64,000 nt of DNA from Algoriphagus marincola DSM 16067 (GTDB lineage Bacteria; Bacteroidota; Bacteroidia; Cytophagales; Cyclobacteriaceae). Below, piece after piece: positions 53,286 through 62,928 of the stretch. The position numbers and the translations under genes were made by a program. Position 1 is the first letter of the stretch. The number at the start of each line of letters is the position of its first letter. The stretch is taken from assembly GCF_000429405.1 (NCBI RefSeq), contig NZ_AUBU01000002.1, positions 310,001-374,000 of the forward strand, in the 5' to 3' direction. The notes beneath the pieces were generated by a model, which saw only the letters and a program-made list of their open reading frames with translations, made no database searches and was not told the DNA's origin.

Positions 53286-53933
53286 ATGTCCTCAATTCGA
53301 AGAAAAAAATTTCAGGCCTTCTTTATCGTCAGCCTTTTGCTTTTGTTGATCTATGCGAAAAATCTTATTGAGCGTCAGAATTTTAAAGAGATCAGTTCCA
53401 CCTTTACCGAGGTGTATAATGATAGACTGGTGGTAGAAAGCTACATTTTTGATATTTCTGAAGGTCTTTTTCAGATTCAAAAGCTCGTAGATCACTGCGA
53501 TATTGATTATGATTACTCACGCGTTTTGGATGAAATTGAACAGGAGGAAAATGAAATTTTGGAGATCATAGAAGAGTTTGAAAAGACAAAGCTAACACCG
53601 GATGAATCTCAATATTTGACAGATTTCAAAAATATCATTGTGAATGATCTATCAATCAAGAGTTATGATTTACTTTACACTGATTCTAGTGGAGTAAATA
53701 TCGACCAAGTCAAGCGATATGATGCAAAAATTTCTCAGGCGAGAAAGGACTTGGATGATCTCAGTGCGATCCAATTGGATGAAGGTGAAAGATTGATCAA
53801 GAAAGCTAAAAGACTAATCAATCGCTCTCAGATTTGGGCACAATTCGAAGTTGCGCTTTTAATTATCCTGATTTTAGTGATGTTCTGGTTGATTTTCAGA
53901 AAATCAAAAGAAACGAAAGGGGTGATTTCCTAA
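53286..53933 (+). CDS. Two-helix membrane protein with four-helix-bundle sensor-like domain
   Basis: The 215-residue protein has a membrane helix at residues 10-26, an all-helical acidic region (about 30-180, with repeated heptads such as EEFEKTKLTPDESQYLTDF) and a second membrane helix (about 186-206), then a short basic tail. The layout is that of the 4HB-MCP type ligand-binding part of chemoreceptors and sensor kinases, but no HAMP, kinase or methyl-accepting part follows. It might modulate another membrane protein. No function can be given. A terminator follows its stop. Confidence 0.65.
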   Translation: MSSIRRKKFQAFFIVSLLLLLIYAKNLIERQNFKEISSTFTEVYNDRLVVESYIFDISEGLFQIQKLVDHCDIDYDYSRVLDEIEQEENEILEIIEEFEKTKLTPDESQYLTDFKNIIVNDLSIKSYDLLYTDSSGVNIDQVKRYDAKISQARKDLDDLSAIQLDEGERLIKKAKRLINRSQIWAQFEVALLIILILVMFWLIFRKSKETKGVIS

Positions 53934-53953
53934 GTAAAAATTTGACTATCAAT

Positions 53954-53985
53954 AAAGAAGCCCGATCGAAAGACCGGGCTTCTTT
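53954..53985 (+). terminator. Bidirectional terminator before gcvP
   Basis: Perfect stem AAAGAAGCCCG...CGGGCTTCTTT with a short loop, between the convergent genes ending at 53933 and 53992. Confidence 0.85.
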
Positions 53986-53991
53986 ATGAAT

Positions 53992-56886
53992 TTATACGAG
54001 CTCCTGCTCTTGGGCGTATTCCTCAACAGGGATACAGCTACACATCAAGTTTCTGTCACCATAGGCAGAATCAATTCTCCGTACGGTAGGCCAGAATTTA
54101 TTATCCTTCACATAAGCCAAAGGATAAACAGCCTTTTCTCTGGAGTAAGGTAATTCCCACTCTCCGATCAAGACCATGTTTGCCGTGTGCGGAGCATTTT
54201 TCAATACATTATTTTCTTTGTCAGCAGATCCATTTTCGATCTCTCTGATCTCCTCTCGGATTCCGATCAGTGCATCACAGAATCGATCCAATTCAGCCTT
54301 GGTCTCAGACTCTGTGGGTTCGATCATCATCGTGCCTGCTACCGGGAAAGATACAGTCGGAGCGTGGAACCCGTAATCCATCAATCGCTTAGCGATATCT
54401 TCTACTTCAACCCCGAACTCCTTGAAGCCACGGCAATCAATGATCATCTCATGAGCAGCCCTTCCATTTGCACCGGTGTAAAGAATAGGGTAATGACCAT
54501 CCAATCTTTCCTTGATATAGTTGGCATTTAGAATGGCCATTTTAGTAGCATTGGTCAGACCGTCTCCGCCCATCATCTCGATGTAAGCGTAGGAGATTGG
54601 AAGAATGCTCGCACTACCGTATGGTGCAGCTGAAATGGAAGATACTGCTTGAGTTCCTCCGGTTTTGATGATTGGATTTCCGGGTAGGAAAGGCGCCAAG
54701 TGAGCAGCTACGCAAATTGGTCCCATGCCAGGGCCTCCACCACCGTGAGGAATACAGAATGTCTTGTGCAAATTGAGGTGGCAGACATCAGCACCGATTC
54801 GTCCCGGGGAGGTCAAACCTACCTGTGCGTTCATATTCGCACCATCCATGTAAACTTGCCCTCCAAATTCGTGGATAGTAGCACAGATTTCCTGAATAGC
54901 TTCTTCGAATACCCCGTGCGTAGATGGATAGGTTACCATCAAGGCTGCAAGGTTTTCAGCATTTGCAGCAGCTTTTTCCTTCAAGTCTGCCACATCGATA
55001 TTTCCTCTTTCGTCACATTTCACCAAGACTACTTTCATTCCGGCCATAACAGCAGAAGCAGGGTTGGTTCCGTGGGCAGAAGTAGGAATCAAAGCGATAT
55101 TGCGGTGACCTTCGCCACGGCTCATGTGATAGGCTCTGATGACCATCAGGCCAGCATACTCGCCCTGAGCACCTGAGTTGGGCTGAAGAGAAGTGTCTGC
55201 AAAACCGGTGATTTCTGTCAACCATGTTCTGAGATTGGAAAACAACTCTTGGTAACCCAAGGTCTGATCCATTGGAGCAAATGGGTGAATCTGCCCAAAT
55301 TCTGGCCAAGTGACAGGAATCATCTCAGCGGTAGCATTCAACTTCATGGTACAAGATCCCAAGGAAATCATGGAGTGTACCAAGGAAAGGTCTTTTGCTT
55401 CCAATCGCTTGATGTAGCGAAGCATTTCATGCTCGGAGTGGAAGTTGTTGAACACAGGGTGGGTGAGGTACTCAGACTTTCTGGCTAGGGCTTCTGGCAA
55501 TTCCAAGTTCAAGTCAGCTACCAATTCGTCCAAGTTCAATGTATGCTTTCCTTCTTCTGTAGCGAAGATGGATACGATAGCTTCTACATCAGCAAGCGAC
55601 TTAGTCTCATCAAAGGAGATGAAGATAGAGTCCTCTTCGTAGCGGAAGTTCATTTCAGCTCCTAAAGCCAATCCTCTTACACGCTCGCGAGATACCTCAT
55701 TCATTTTTACCTGAATGGTATCGAAGAAGGTTTGATCAGAAACTTCGAGGCCTACCATCTTCAGTGCTTGGGCTGTCAATTTGGCTAGGCCATGCGTACG
55801 AAGCGCAATATTTTTCAATCCTTGCGGACCGTGATAGACTGCATAGAAAGAGGACATCACGGCAAGCAATACCTGTGCGGTACAGATATTGGATGTGGCT
55901 TTTTCACGCTTGATGTGTTGCTCGCGCGTCTGAAGCGCCATACGATAAGCCTTGTTTCCGGCACGGTCTAGAGATACACCGATGATTCGGCCTGGGATTT
56001 GTCTTTTGAAGTCTTCCTTGGTTGCAAAAAATCCTGCGTGAGGTCCACCATATCCCATTGGTACACCAAATCGCTGTGCAGACCCTACTACCACATCGGC
56101 TCCCATTTCTCCCGGAGGGGTTAACAATGTGAGCGCCAAAAGGTCTGTGGCAAAGGCAGTCAATACATTGTTTTCTTTTGCGGCAGCTACGATAGCAGAA
56201 TAATCCCTCACAGCACCTTCCGCATCAGGGTATTGGAACATGACGCCATAAAGCTCAGGGTCTGTCACGTCCAAATCTTGAATAGATCCAAATACCAATT
56301 CGATTCCAACCGGTTCAGCTCTAGTTTCAAGAAGCGCTCTGGTCTGAGGAAAGATTTTCTCGTCTACAAAGAATTTGTTTGCGGTTTTCTTCGCTCTTGG
56401 TTTTACGGAGTGAAGCATGGTCATGGCCTCGGCAGCTGCAGTGCCTTCATCCAATAGAGAGGCATTGGCCAGCTCCATGCCGGTCAGTTCCATGACCACC
56501 GTTTGGAAATTGATCAAAGCTTCCAGTCTACCTTGGGCAATTTCTGCCTGATACGGAGTGTAGGCAGTATACCACCCTGGGTTTTCCAGCACATTTCTCA
56601 AAATCACCCCAGGAACGATGGTATCATAATAACCCATCCCGATGAAGGATTTGAATACCTTATTTTTGGAAGCGAGTTTTTTGAAATCTCTCAGAAATTC
56701 AGATTCCAGTTTCGCTTTGGGCAAATCCAAAGGTCTTTCGTTTTGAATTGCTTTTGGGACGGTTTGATTGATAAGTTCCTCAAGGGATGTGGCACCGATC
56801 TTCTCCAACATTTCTGCGATTTCCGCCTCTGTCGGGCCATTGTGTCTGCTCTCAAACTTGACAGCATTCGAAAGGTTAATCTTCAT
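53992..56886 (-). CDS. gcvP: Glycine dehydrogenase (decarboxylating), P-protein
   Basis: The 964-residue protein is a full single-chain P-protein. The N-terminal half begins with [20 protein letters not shown]; the C-terminal half has the PLP lysine in [18 protein letters not shown] (about residue 707) and the [13 protein letters not shown] segment (about 510). It decarboxylates glycine with PLP and passes the aminomethyl group to the H protein in the glycine cleavage system. No gcvT or gcvH is adjacent, as is common in this phylum. A -7 element TACCTTTG lies 61 nt upstream. Bidirectional terminator after the stop. Confidence 0.96.
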   Translation of the reverse strand: MKINLSNAVKFESRHNGPTEAEIAEMLEKIGATSLEELINQTVPKAIQNERPLDLPKAKLESEFLRDFKKLASKNKVFKSFIGMGYYDTIVPGVILRNVLENPGWYTAYTPYQAEIAQGRLEALINFQTVVMELTGMELANASLLDEGTAAAEAMTMLHSVKPRAKKTANKFFVDEKIFPQTRALLETRAEPVGIELVFGSIQDLDVTDPELYGVMFQYPDAEGAVRDYSAIVAAAKENNVLTAFATDLLALTLLTPPGEMGADVVVGSAQRFGVPMGYGGPHAGFFATKEDFKRQIPGRIIGVSLDRAGNKAYRMALQTREQHIKREKATSNICTAQVLLAVMSSFYAVYHGPQGLKNIALRTHGLAKLTAQALKMVGLEVSDQTFFDTIQVKMNEVSRERVRGLALGAEMNFRYEEDSIFISFDETKSLADVEAIVSIFATEEGKHTLNLDELVADLNLELPEALARKSEYLTHPVFNNFHSEHEMLRYIKRLEAKDLSLVHSMISLGSCTMKLNATAEMIPVTWPEFGQIHPFAPMDQTLGYQELFSNLRTWLTEITGFADTSLQPNSGAQGEYAGLMVIRAYHMSRGEGHRNIALIPTSAHGTNPASAVMAGMKVVLVKCDERGNIDVADLKEKAAANAENLAALMVTYPSTHGVFEEAIQEICATIHEFGGQVYMDGANMNAQVGLTSPGRIGADVCHLNLHKTFCIPHGGGGPGMGPICVAAHLAPFLPGNPIIKTGGTQAVSSISAAPYGSASILPISYAYIEMMGGDGLTNATKMAILNANYIKERLDGHYPILYTGANGRAAHEMIIDCRGFKEFGVEVEDIAKRLMDYGFHAPTVSFPVAGTMMIEPTESETKAELDRFCDALIGIREEIREIENGSADKENNVLKNAPHTANMVLIGEWELPYSREKAVYPLAYVKDNKFWPTVRRIDSAYGDRNLMCSCIPVEEYAQEQELV

Positions 56887-56946
56887 ACTTTTTTAATGGA
56901 AGCTGTGATGAATAGTAGGGTCTGAAATATTTTCAATTTCTGGCGG

Positions 56947-56954
56947 CAAAGGTA
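56947..56954 (-). promoter_or_regulatory. Putative -7 element of the gcvP promoter
   Basis: On the minus strand TACCTTTG matches TAnnTTTG fully; no clear -33 TTTG at 19-21 nt. Predicted leader of about 54 nt. Confidence 0.5.
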
Positions 56955-57082
56955 CAATTAATCAAGGGATAATCTTTGCTTAACAGACAGAAATTCACCT
57001 CCTCAACACCCCTTTCGTGTAAACGGTTTACCGATAGGATAAAAAAATGTCTAGCTTAGCGATCAAAATAAAATTTAAACAA

Positions 57083-58579
57083 ATGAATAAACGATTTCTA
57101 CTGACTTCTGCATTGGCTTTGGGGATATCCTGGGGCTCTTTTGCGCAGAATCCCGTGCAGGTAAAATATGCCAACACGATTACTGAGGCTGATTTGGAAG
57201 AGTACCTTACTTTCTTGGCTTCTGATGAAATGAGAGGCAGGGATACGGGTTCACCTGAAGGGCTGATTGCTGCCAATTATCTGGCTGATTTTTACAAAGA
57301 ACTAGGACTGACTGGTCCCGTGGACGGAGGCTATTTTCAGCAAGTTCCTTTGGTGAGCGCTAAGTTTGAAAAGGTCAGTTTGAAAGTTGGAAAAGCCAAT
57401 TTGGTTGAGAACGAGGATTTTGTGTTTATCGGTGACGGTGACATGAAGAAGGCTTCTAAAACGGATTTGGTTTTCTTGGGCCTTGCCAATGATGAAAACA
57501 TTGCCAAAGTAGATGTAAGCGAAAAACTAGTCGGAATCTGGGCCGTAGGTGAGCGAAGCAATGGCTTGGTGGCTAAGGTCATGGATGCCGGAGCTGCCGG
57601 GGTGGTGATTGTGAGCATGGAGGGTCAGGCCAACTTTGATCGGATTGCCAACCGATACAAGACACTATCCGGAAGAGGAAGAATCGGATTTGAGCGTGAA
57701 ATCGAACAGCGGCCAATCTTCTTGGTGAGTTCTGATAAAATGGGGGAACTTTTCGAAACTCCGGTGGAGGAGCTCAAGGAAGCTGCAAAGTCCAATCCTG
57801 AGTCCATCAAATCCCAAAAAGCGTCTTACCAAGTGCAAAAAAGTGTGACCCCGGTGGAGGCATACAATGTCTTAGGCTTCTTGGAAGGAACTGATAAAAA
57901 AGAAGAGGTATTAGTAATTTCTTCCCACTACGATCACGTAGGTGTGAGCTCTACGGGAGAGGTATTCAATGGAGCAGATGATGACGGTTCGGGTACAGTA
58001 TCTGTCATGGAGATTGCCGAAGCATTTGCCACTGCAGCCAAAGACGGAATCCGGCCAAGAAGATCCATTCTGTTTTTGAATGTGACTGGTGAGGAAAAAG
58101 GATTGCTTGGATCCGAGTATTATTCCGAAAATCCAATTTTCCCGATCGCTAATACCGTGAATAACATCAACATTGACATGGTAGGTCGTATTGACTACGA
58201 ATATCAGGATGCGGAAAACAAGGACTATGTCTATGTGATCGGATCGGAAATGCTTTCTACTGATTTGAAGAAAATCAACGAGTACAATAACATTACCTAT
58301 ACCGACTTGATCTTGGACTACCGATATGATGCGGAGGATGATCCTAATAGATTTTATTACCGATCAGATCATTACAACTTTGCGAAGTTTGATATTCCAG
58401 TCATCTTCTTCTTCAATGGAGTACATGATGATTACCATCAAGTGACGGATACTGTGGATAAAATCGAATTCCCACTAATGACCAAGCGGGCGCATTTGAT
58501 TTTCCATACAGCTTGGGATCTTGCCAACAGAGAGAAGCGAACTCGAGTAGATGGCACGAACACTCGCGGAGAGCGATAA
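57083..58579 (+). CDS. Secreted M28 family zinc peptidase with PA-like insert
   Basis: The 498-residue precursor starts MNKRFLLTSALALGISWGSF with a signal peptide; an upstream start at 57047 would add 12 residues before it and is rejected. After a short N-terminal part there is a PA-type domain (about 95-230) and then the M28 domain with metal ligands in SSHYDHVG, GADDDGSGTV, TGEEKGLLGSEYY, NIDMVGRID and RSDHYNFAKF. Such enzymes are aminopeptidases or carboxypeptidases that trim peptides in the periplasm. All visible metal ligands are kept. It is divergent from gcvP and ends at a perfect palindromic terminator. Confidence 0.93.
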   Translation: MNKRFLLTSALALGISWGSFAQNPVQVKYANTITEADLEEYLTFLASDEMRGRDTGSPEGLIAANYLADFYKELGLTGPVDGGYFQQVPLVSAKFEKVSLKVGKANLVENEDFVFIGDGDMKKASKTDLVFLGLANDENIAKVDVSEKLVGIWAVGERSNGLVAKVMDAGAAGVVIVSMEGQANFDRIANRYKTLSGRGRIGFEREIEQRPIFLVSSDKMGELFETPVEELKEAAKSNPESIKSQKASYQVQKSVTPVEAYNVLGFLEGTDKKEEVLVISSHYDHVGVSSTGEVFNGADDDGSGTVSVMEIAEAFATAAKDGIRPRRSILFLNVTGEEKGLLGSEYYSENPIFPIANTVNNINIDMVGRIDYEYQDAENKDYVYVIGSEMLSTDLKKINEYNNITYTDLILDYRYDAEDDPNRFYYRSDHYNFAKFDIPVIFFFNGVHDDYHQVTDTVDKIEFPLMTKRAHLIFHTAWDLANREKRTRVDGTNTRGER

Positions 58580-58585
58580 AATTGG

Positions 58586-58611
58586 AAAAGGATCTCAGCT
58601 GAGATCCTTTT
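58586..58611 (+). terminator. Bidirectional terminator between the M28 and hydrolase genes
   Basis: A perfect 26-nt palindrome of 13-nt arms, AAAAGGATCTCAG and CTGAGATCCTTTT, followed by more T on the plus strand. It touches the stop codon of the minus-strand gene. Confidence 0.85.
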
Positions 58612-59745
58612 TTATTTTCCCACTATTATGGAATTGTAATTTTTTTCCTGGAACAGTAATTCTTGTTCTTGCAATAACTTAAACAATTCAATCTTGGCCG
58701 AAACATCATTTGAGCATAAGCTTGAAATCAATGCTTCCCATATCCCGCGCTTTCGGGATTCCGAAAAATCATACCCATCTCTTAGATAATGTACAGAAGC
58801 ATTGGGATAAAACTCTCCAATAACATCAAAAGACTTAGGGTCTAAAAGCAAATTGTAAACGCCCCCTACCAAAATTATTTTGGAAGAAAATAATTTCCCA
58901 CGATCAAAATTGGTCCCGTTGAAGTATTCCAAAGACATGGTATTCGATCGTAAGTTTAAAGAGAGCAAGCCTAAAAAATGGCCAAAGGGCCCTAAATCAT
59001 AGATTCCAATATCCAAATAATGCTCAAATGCCCTTGCTTCTAATCCGAGACTTATTTCCTCTTGACTCTCTAAATAAGAAGTATCTACGAATTTTTGAAT
59101 ATTCAATTCTATTAAGCTATCTCGAATGGGCTTATCCATGAAAAAATAGGGTTCGGAAGATTGTGCTGAGAATCTTACAATTTGATCTGTTGAGTATTCT
59201 TCGATTTTTGAATCAAATCCTTCCAAAAGATCCCAAAAGCTTAGGTTTTTTGGAATATCTAGAAGTAGTGGATTTAAACTAAGCACCTTTTCAACTCTAT
59301 CAGGAAATTCATGAAGATAGTAGTGAATAAGGCCTGCACCACTTCCAAATCCTATTAAAATCACTGGATCATCCCCTAAAATTTCTTTTCGGACCAGTTC
59401 TATATCTTTGATTATTTGATCTCGACTTAACCAGTGATATTTTTTATCAGATCTTATTTCGGTGTTTTCTTGAATAAATTGGTTCAAATAAGGGGAAGAA
59501 TATCTTCCTTGGATTTTGATAAGATTGAACTCAGTCAATTCCAAATCAAGCAAATCTTCTAATCCTAAATATTCATCAAATGGATCAGCATGAGTAATAA
59601 TAGTTTTCTTTTTAGGGTCAAAAGGTTGTTGAATAGAGTATTCAATTTTGATTTTTTTGGAATAGGGGTCTTCATGATCTAAGGGAACTTCTATCCAATC
59701 TGAATGACCAAAAAATAAAAGGAATATAAAACCAAAAAGACTCAT
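58612..59745 (-). CDS. Alpha/beta-hydrolase fold protein
   Basis: The 377-residue protein starts with a hydrophobic segment (residues 1-13) that may be a signal or anchor. The body holds the nucleophile elbow LIGFGSGAGLIHYY (Ser at about 150) after a strand and before a helix, and IILVGGVYNLL / DSKSFDV-like segments later. The wording WIEVPLDHEDP near the start and DRVEKVLSLNPLLL resemble prolyl-aminopeptidase-type (S33) proteins. A clear catalytic His near the C-terminus is not evident, so activity is uncertain. It follows the DUF4221 lipoprotein gene by 2 nt on the same strand, so the two form one operon. Confidence 0.7.
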   Translation of the reverse strand: MSLFGFIFLLFFGHSDWIEVPLDHEDPYSKKIKIEYSIQQPFDPKKKTIITHADPFDEYLGLEDLLDLELTEFNLIKIQGRYSSPYLNQFIQENTEIRSDKKYHWLSRDQIIKDIELVRKEILGDDPVILIGFGSGAGLIHYYLHEFPDRVEKVLSLNPLLLDIPKNLSFWDLLEGFDSKIEEYSTDQIVRFSAQSSEPYFFMDKPIRDSLIELNIQKFVDTSYLESQEEISLGLEARAFEHYLDIGIYDLGPFGHFLGLLSLNLRSNTMSLEYFNGTNFDRGKLFSSKIILVGGVYNLLLDPKSFDVIGEFYPNASVHYLRDGYDFSESRKRGIWEALISSLCSNDVSAKIELFKLLQEQELLFQEKNYNSIIVGK

Positions 59746-59747
59746 GA

Positions 59748-60863
59748 TTAATTGACTTCAATTTTAAATACATCAAACATCAAAAAATCCTCATTTAACA
59801 AAGTATCTCCCGGGTGAGCTTTATTGAGATAAAGTCCATTTTCATTGACAAACCAATTATTAATTTGATAAGTACGATCAGGAAGAGGGAAAGTCTGAAT
59901 TAGCTCCAAATCCTTATTAAAGACCCTCAGAACCTGGCTTTTATCCAGATAAGTTTTGTAAGAATTAGCATCTGGGCTATCCCAAACAATACTGTAAATC
60001 ACGTTTCTCCAAGGATCAGGAATTGGTGATAAAAAATGTGGGTTTTCAATGGCATGCTGATCATAGGCTTGAGGATCGTTGGTTCGAGGAATAGTTGGTA
60101 CTACCTCTAATCCAGACTTTGAGGTTTTACTCAGTTTTTTATTCTCCAGATGGAAGGCGTTAATTGAAGACTCATACTGATAATTGAAAATCAATTGACT
60201 GTCAAGCTTCCCGTAAAAGCCCAAATATGTCATAAATCCTACCTGGCCCGAAACAGATTTAAAATATTCTGAATGATAAACAGGCAATATCTCTACCTCA
60301 GTAGTTTCCAAATTCAAGGAGGTCATAATTGGTAAATCACCTAAATCATTGGGGTCAACTCCCATTTGATTCATAAAAAAATACACAGAATGGCGTTCTG
60401 AATCATAGTATAATTTGAAATAAAAATTACACTGTGGAATCCCAAAGTTCAATTCGCCATAAATCTGAAATAGGTCCCAAGATTGATTTTTACTCAAATC
60501 GCCATTTAAAAGATGAAGTTTACCTAATTCATAGACGAAAATGGAATCTGATGAATGAGCGTAGAGGGACTCAATTTTACCAATCCCGTCTGGGCCCTCA
60601 AACTCTAATTTTTTTGATACTATAACTTCACCTTGATCCAGATTAAAAAAATCTAAGCTAGGCCGCTTATCATTATAGGAAACAAGAAAATTGTCTCCTT
60701 TCAGAGAATAATTTGATTGTATTTGATAAGAGTTTAATTGTTCTGGAGAAATAGGGATTTCAATAGTTTCAATCTTGTATTTGAAAAGGAGTTCCTCCTG
60801 CGGTGAGTTCTGACATGAAAAAAAGCATATGGCTGCCGTAATGATAACTAGAAACCTATTCAT
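59748..60863 (-). CDS. DUF4221-like lipoprotein
   Basis: The 371-residue precursor has a lipobox (ICFFSC, Cys17) and then repeated strand clusters (KGDNFLVSYNDKRPSLDFFN, LHLLNGDLSKNQSWDLFQIY, QVLRVFNKDLELIQTFPLPD) that fit the beta-propeller-like DUF4221 family, typical of this phylum. Function unknown. It precedes the alpha/beta-hydrolase gene by 2 nt. The pair is reminiscent of the propeller lipoprotein plus thioredoxin-fold pair at 33750-35364: both combine a propeller lipoprotein with a second exported protein. Confidence 0.75.
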   Translation of the reverse strand: MNRFLVIITAAICFFSCQNSPQEELLFKYKIETIEIPISPEQLNSYQIQSNYSLKGDNFLVSYNDKRPSLDFFNLDQGEVIVSKKLEFEGPDGIGKIESLYAHSSDSIFVYELGKLHLLNGDLSKNQSWDLFQIYGELNFGIPQCNFYFKLYYDSERHSVYFFMNQMGVDPNDLGDLPIMTSLNLETTEVEILPVYHSEYFKSVSGQVGFMTYLGFYGKLDSQLIFNYQYESSINAFHLENKKLSKTSKSGLEVVPTIPRTNDPQAYDQHAIENPHFLSPIPDPWRNVIYSIVWDSPDANSYKTYLDKSQVLRVFNKDLELIQTFPLPDRTYQINNWFVNENGLYLNKAHPGDTLLNEDFLMFDVFKIEVN

Positions 60864-60927
60864 TCAGCTAAAATCCAAAAAAGTTGATCAATTTTAAAAG
60901 AAATTAGTCTCTTTTAACAATACCTGT

Positions 60928-62277
60928 TTAATTCCTCCTATTCTTCGTCTTCAACTGATTCCGGTTCTTTTTCTTTCCGGATTTCTTTGCTTTCACTTTT
61001 TCCCCTTTTCCGATATTTCGTTTTGGTTTGGCTTTCTTTTCATGAAAAGCCCCTTTGTAATCAGGGTTTTCCTTTTGCTTGAGCTTATCCAATTCACGGG
61101 CATAAATCTGCTGCTCTGCAAAAGGCGTTTCGGTGATTTTCACAGATTTTGGAATGGCGACCTCAGGAACCTCCATCCGGATCAGCTCCTCGATTTTCTC
61201 AAAGTGCCAGACTTCTGCCGGATTGATAAAGGTGATCGCTTTTCCTTCATTTTCTGCTCTTCCGGTTCGACCGATTCGATGCACGTAATCCTCATAGATC
61301 AAGGGCACATCAAAATTGATCACATGGGAAACCATCGTCACATCCAAGCCTCTGGAGGCCACATCTGTCGCTACTAAAAGTCGCACTTCTCCGGCTTTGA
61401 AATCCTCCATGGAGTTGATTCGGGTATTTTGCCCTTTATTAGCATGGATGACGCGTACTTCGCCTACCTTTTTTCGCATCAGAAAGCTGGATACTTCCTC
61501 GGCATTTTTCCGACTTCGGGTAAAAATGATGGCTCGGCTGATTTCCTCGTTTTCGAGCAAGTGTTCCAGCAGGTTGATTTTCGTTCGCATATTTGGCACG
61601 AAATACTTGACCTGGGCGATGGTCTCCGCCGTGGTGGCAGATGGCGTGATTTCGACGCGCTCCGGGAATTCAAGAAATTCGGCAGAAAGTCGCTCGACCT
61701 TATCGGAGAAGGTCGCTGAGAAAAGTAGATTTTGACGCTTCACTGGAATAATTTCCAAAATGGCCCGAATCTGCGGTAGGAATCCCATATCCAGCATTTT
61801 ATCCGCCTCATCCAAGACCATTGTTTTCAGTTCCCGGGTCAGAATGACACCTTTCTTATATAAGTCCATAAATCGTCCCGGAGTAGAAATAATCAGGTCA
61901 ACTCCAGCTTCAATCTGTTCTATTTGGGTTTTTGGTCCCAATCCTCCATAAAGGCACACTACGCGTAGATCGGTATATTTTCCTAAATCTTTGCAGACGG
62001 CTTCGATTTGCATGACGAGCTCCCGAGTAGGGGCCAGGACCATCGCCCGAGGATGCATCCCTTGGGCATATTTGATTTTCATCAGGATGGGAAGCACATA
62101 GGCAGCGGTTTTTCCGGTACCTGTCTGCGCAATTCCCAATACATCATGACCTGCCAAGCCAAGCGGAATAGCCTTCTCCTGAATAGCGGTAGGAGTGCTG
62201 TAGCCTGCCTCTGCGATGGCATTAAGTAGCTGCTTATTCAGTTTAAATGCCTCAAAGTTGATTGCCTGCTCGGCCAT
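60928..62277 (-). CDS. DEAD-box RNA helicase
   Basis: The 449-residue protein carries all DEAD-box motifs: AQTGTGKTAAYVLP (I), PTRELVMQIE (Ia), STPGRFMDL (Ib), LDEADKMLDMGF (II), FSATFSDK (III), IIFTRSRKN (IV), ATDVASRGLD (V) and HRIGRTGRA (VI). After the core comes a Lys-rich tail of about 60 residues that may bind RNA. It would unwind RNA in ribosome assembly or mRNA decay. The track-length alternative start at 62319 adds 14 residues; MAEQAINFEAFKLN at 62277 is the normal family start. The -7 element TATATTTG lies about 40 nt upstream. Confidence 0.94.
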   Translation of the reverse strand: MAEQAINFEAFKLNKQLLNAIAEAGYSTPTAIQEKAIPLGLAGHDVLGIAQTGTGKTAAYVLPILMKIKYAQGMHPRAMVLAPTRELVMQIEAVCKDLGKYTDLRVVCLYGGLGPKTQIEQIEAGVDLIISTPGRFMDLYKKGVILTRELKTMVLDEADKMLDMGFLPQIRAILEIIPVKRQNLLFSATFSDKVERLSAEFLEFPERVEITPSATTAETIAQVKYFVPNMRTKINLLEHLLENEEISRAIIFTRSRKNAEEVSSFLMRKKVGEVRVIHANKGQNTRINSMEDFKAGEVRLLVATDVASRGLDVTMVSHVINFDVPLIYEDYVHRIGRTGRAENEGKAITFINPAEVWHFEKIEELIRMEVPEVAIPKSVKITETPFAEQQIYARELDKLKQKENPDYKGAFHEKKAKPKRNIGKGEKVKAKKSGKKKNRNQLKTKNRRN

Positions 62278-62316
62278 GATGGATGAATTTGGAAGGAGAA
62301 AAGATTGAATATTGTG

Positions 62317-62324
62317 CAAATATA
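62317..62324 (-). promoter_or_regulatory. Putative -7 element of the DEAD-box helicase promoter
   Basis: TATATTTG on the minus strand matches TAnnTTTG fully. No clear -33 element. Its RNA start near 62310 would lie downstream of the longer in-frame start at 62319, supporting the ATG at 62277. Confidence 0.55.
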
Positions 62325-62443
62325 GCGATTACCAGTTGGAACTTTTCGGGTCTATTCCTTCAGAGTATCAATGGACTTGAAATGTGGATAAAGGATGTCC
62401 ATGATTTTTTCCTCAATTTCTAAAAATAATTTCGGGATGATTC

Positions 62444-62474
62444 TTGCGCAAAAAGGGACTTCTGTCTACCTTTG
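62444..62474 (+). promoter_or_regulatory. Promoter of the tRNA-His gene
   Basis: TTG (62444-62446) is followed after 20 nt by TACCTTTG (62467-62474). Predicted RNA start near 62481, 33 nt before the mature tRNA. Confidence 0.65.
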
Positions 62475-62513
62475 CCATCCGATTGAGAAAAAGTTCTCGA
62501 AGATTATCAAATG

Positions 62514-62587
62514 GTGATTGTAGCTCAGCTGGTTAGAGCGCTGGTTTGTGGCACCAGAGGTCGCCGGTTCGAACCCGGTCTTTCACC
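62514..62587 (+). tRNA. tRNA-His (anticodon GTG)
   Basis: A full cloverleaf can be drawn: D stem GCTC/GAGC, anticodon stem CTGGT/ACCAG with loop TTGTGGC (anticodon GTG), T stem GCCGG/CCGGT with TTCGAAC loop. The base before position 1 is G (62513) and the discriminator is C, the two marks that histidyl-tRNA synthetase reads. The acceptor stem GTGATTG/CTTTCAC has two adjacent T-T mismatches (pairs 5-68 and 6-67). The CCA end is not encoded. A terminator follows. Confidence 0.95.
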
Positions 62588-62590
62588 CCT

Positions 62591-62615
62591 AAAACCCCTC
62601 AAAATGAGGGGTTTT
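62591..62615 (+). terminator. Terminator of the tRNA-His transcript
   Basis: Stem CCCCTC (62595-62600) with GAGGGG (62606-62611), flanked by AAAA and TTTT and followed by TTCCTTTT, 4 nt after the tRNA. Confidence 0.8.
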
Positions 62616-62679
62616 CCTTTTAATCCTCAGTACTTTGGCACAGGATTTGGTGCAAATCGACAAACTAAACCAACTTCAG

Positions 62680-62820
62680 ATGTTTACATTGTTTAAAAAC
62701 TCACCGAAATTCCCGGTGGTGAAACCGGTGAATATCTCGCTTGTCCGTAATTACATGGTCAAGTTTGAGGAGTCCCTCAAAAATTTTGAGGAAATTCAAA
62801 AAGAAGCTGTACGCTCCTAA
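62680..62820 (+). CDS. Likely small protein of 46 residues
   Basis: An open frame starting MFTLFKNSPKFPVVKPVNIS and ending KEAVRS, with no recognised domain. The start could also be at 62635, but that frame begins in the tail of the tRNA terminator region and adds an unlikely leader. The middle (LVRNYMVKFEESLKNFEEIQ) predicts one amphipathic helix, mostly charged, with no signal peptide, so it should be cytoplasmic. It is preceded by a terminator and followed 19 nt after its stop by another strong one, so the segment looks like a separate short transcription unit. Coding is inferred from this and from sensible amino-acid composition. Confidence 0.5.
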   Translation: MFTLFKNSPKFPVVKPVNISLVRNYMVKFEESLKNFEEIQKEAVRS

Positions 62821-62838
62821 AAAAGATTCGATTATCAG

Positions 62839-62868
62839 AAGGTTATGGCAACATAACCTTTATTTTTT
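62839..62868 (+). terminator. Terminator after the small open frame
   Basis: Stem AAGGTTATG/CATAACCTT with loop GCAA, followed by TATTTTTTT. A typical intrinsic terminator located 19 nt after the stop codon at 62820. Confidence 0.85.
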
Positions 62869-62928
62869 TGCATTTGATTTTTCTTTCCGTTTCTATATTC
62901 TATTTTAACGGAAGCAACTTTTCAACCC

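Noticed and set aside
62511..62696. 61-codon open frame across the tRNA-His gene
   Set aside because: It covers the tRNA and its terminator in full; the protein has no sensible composition. It is a by-product of the tRNA sequence.
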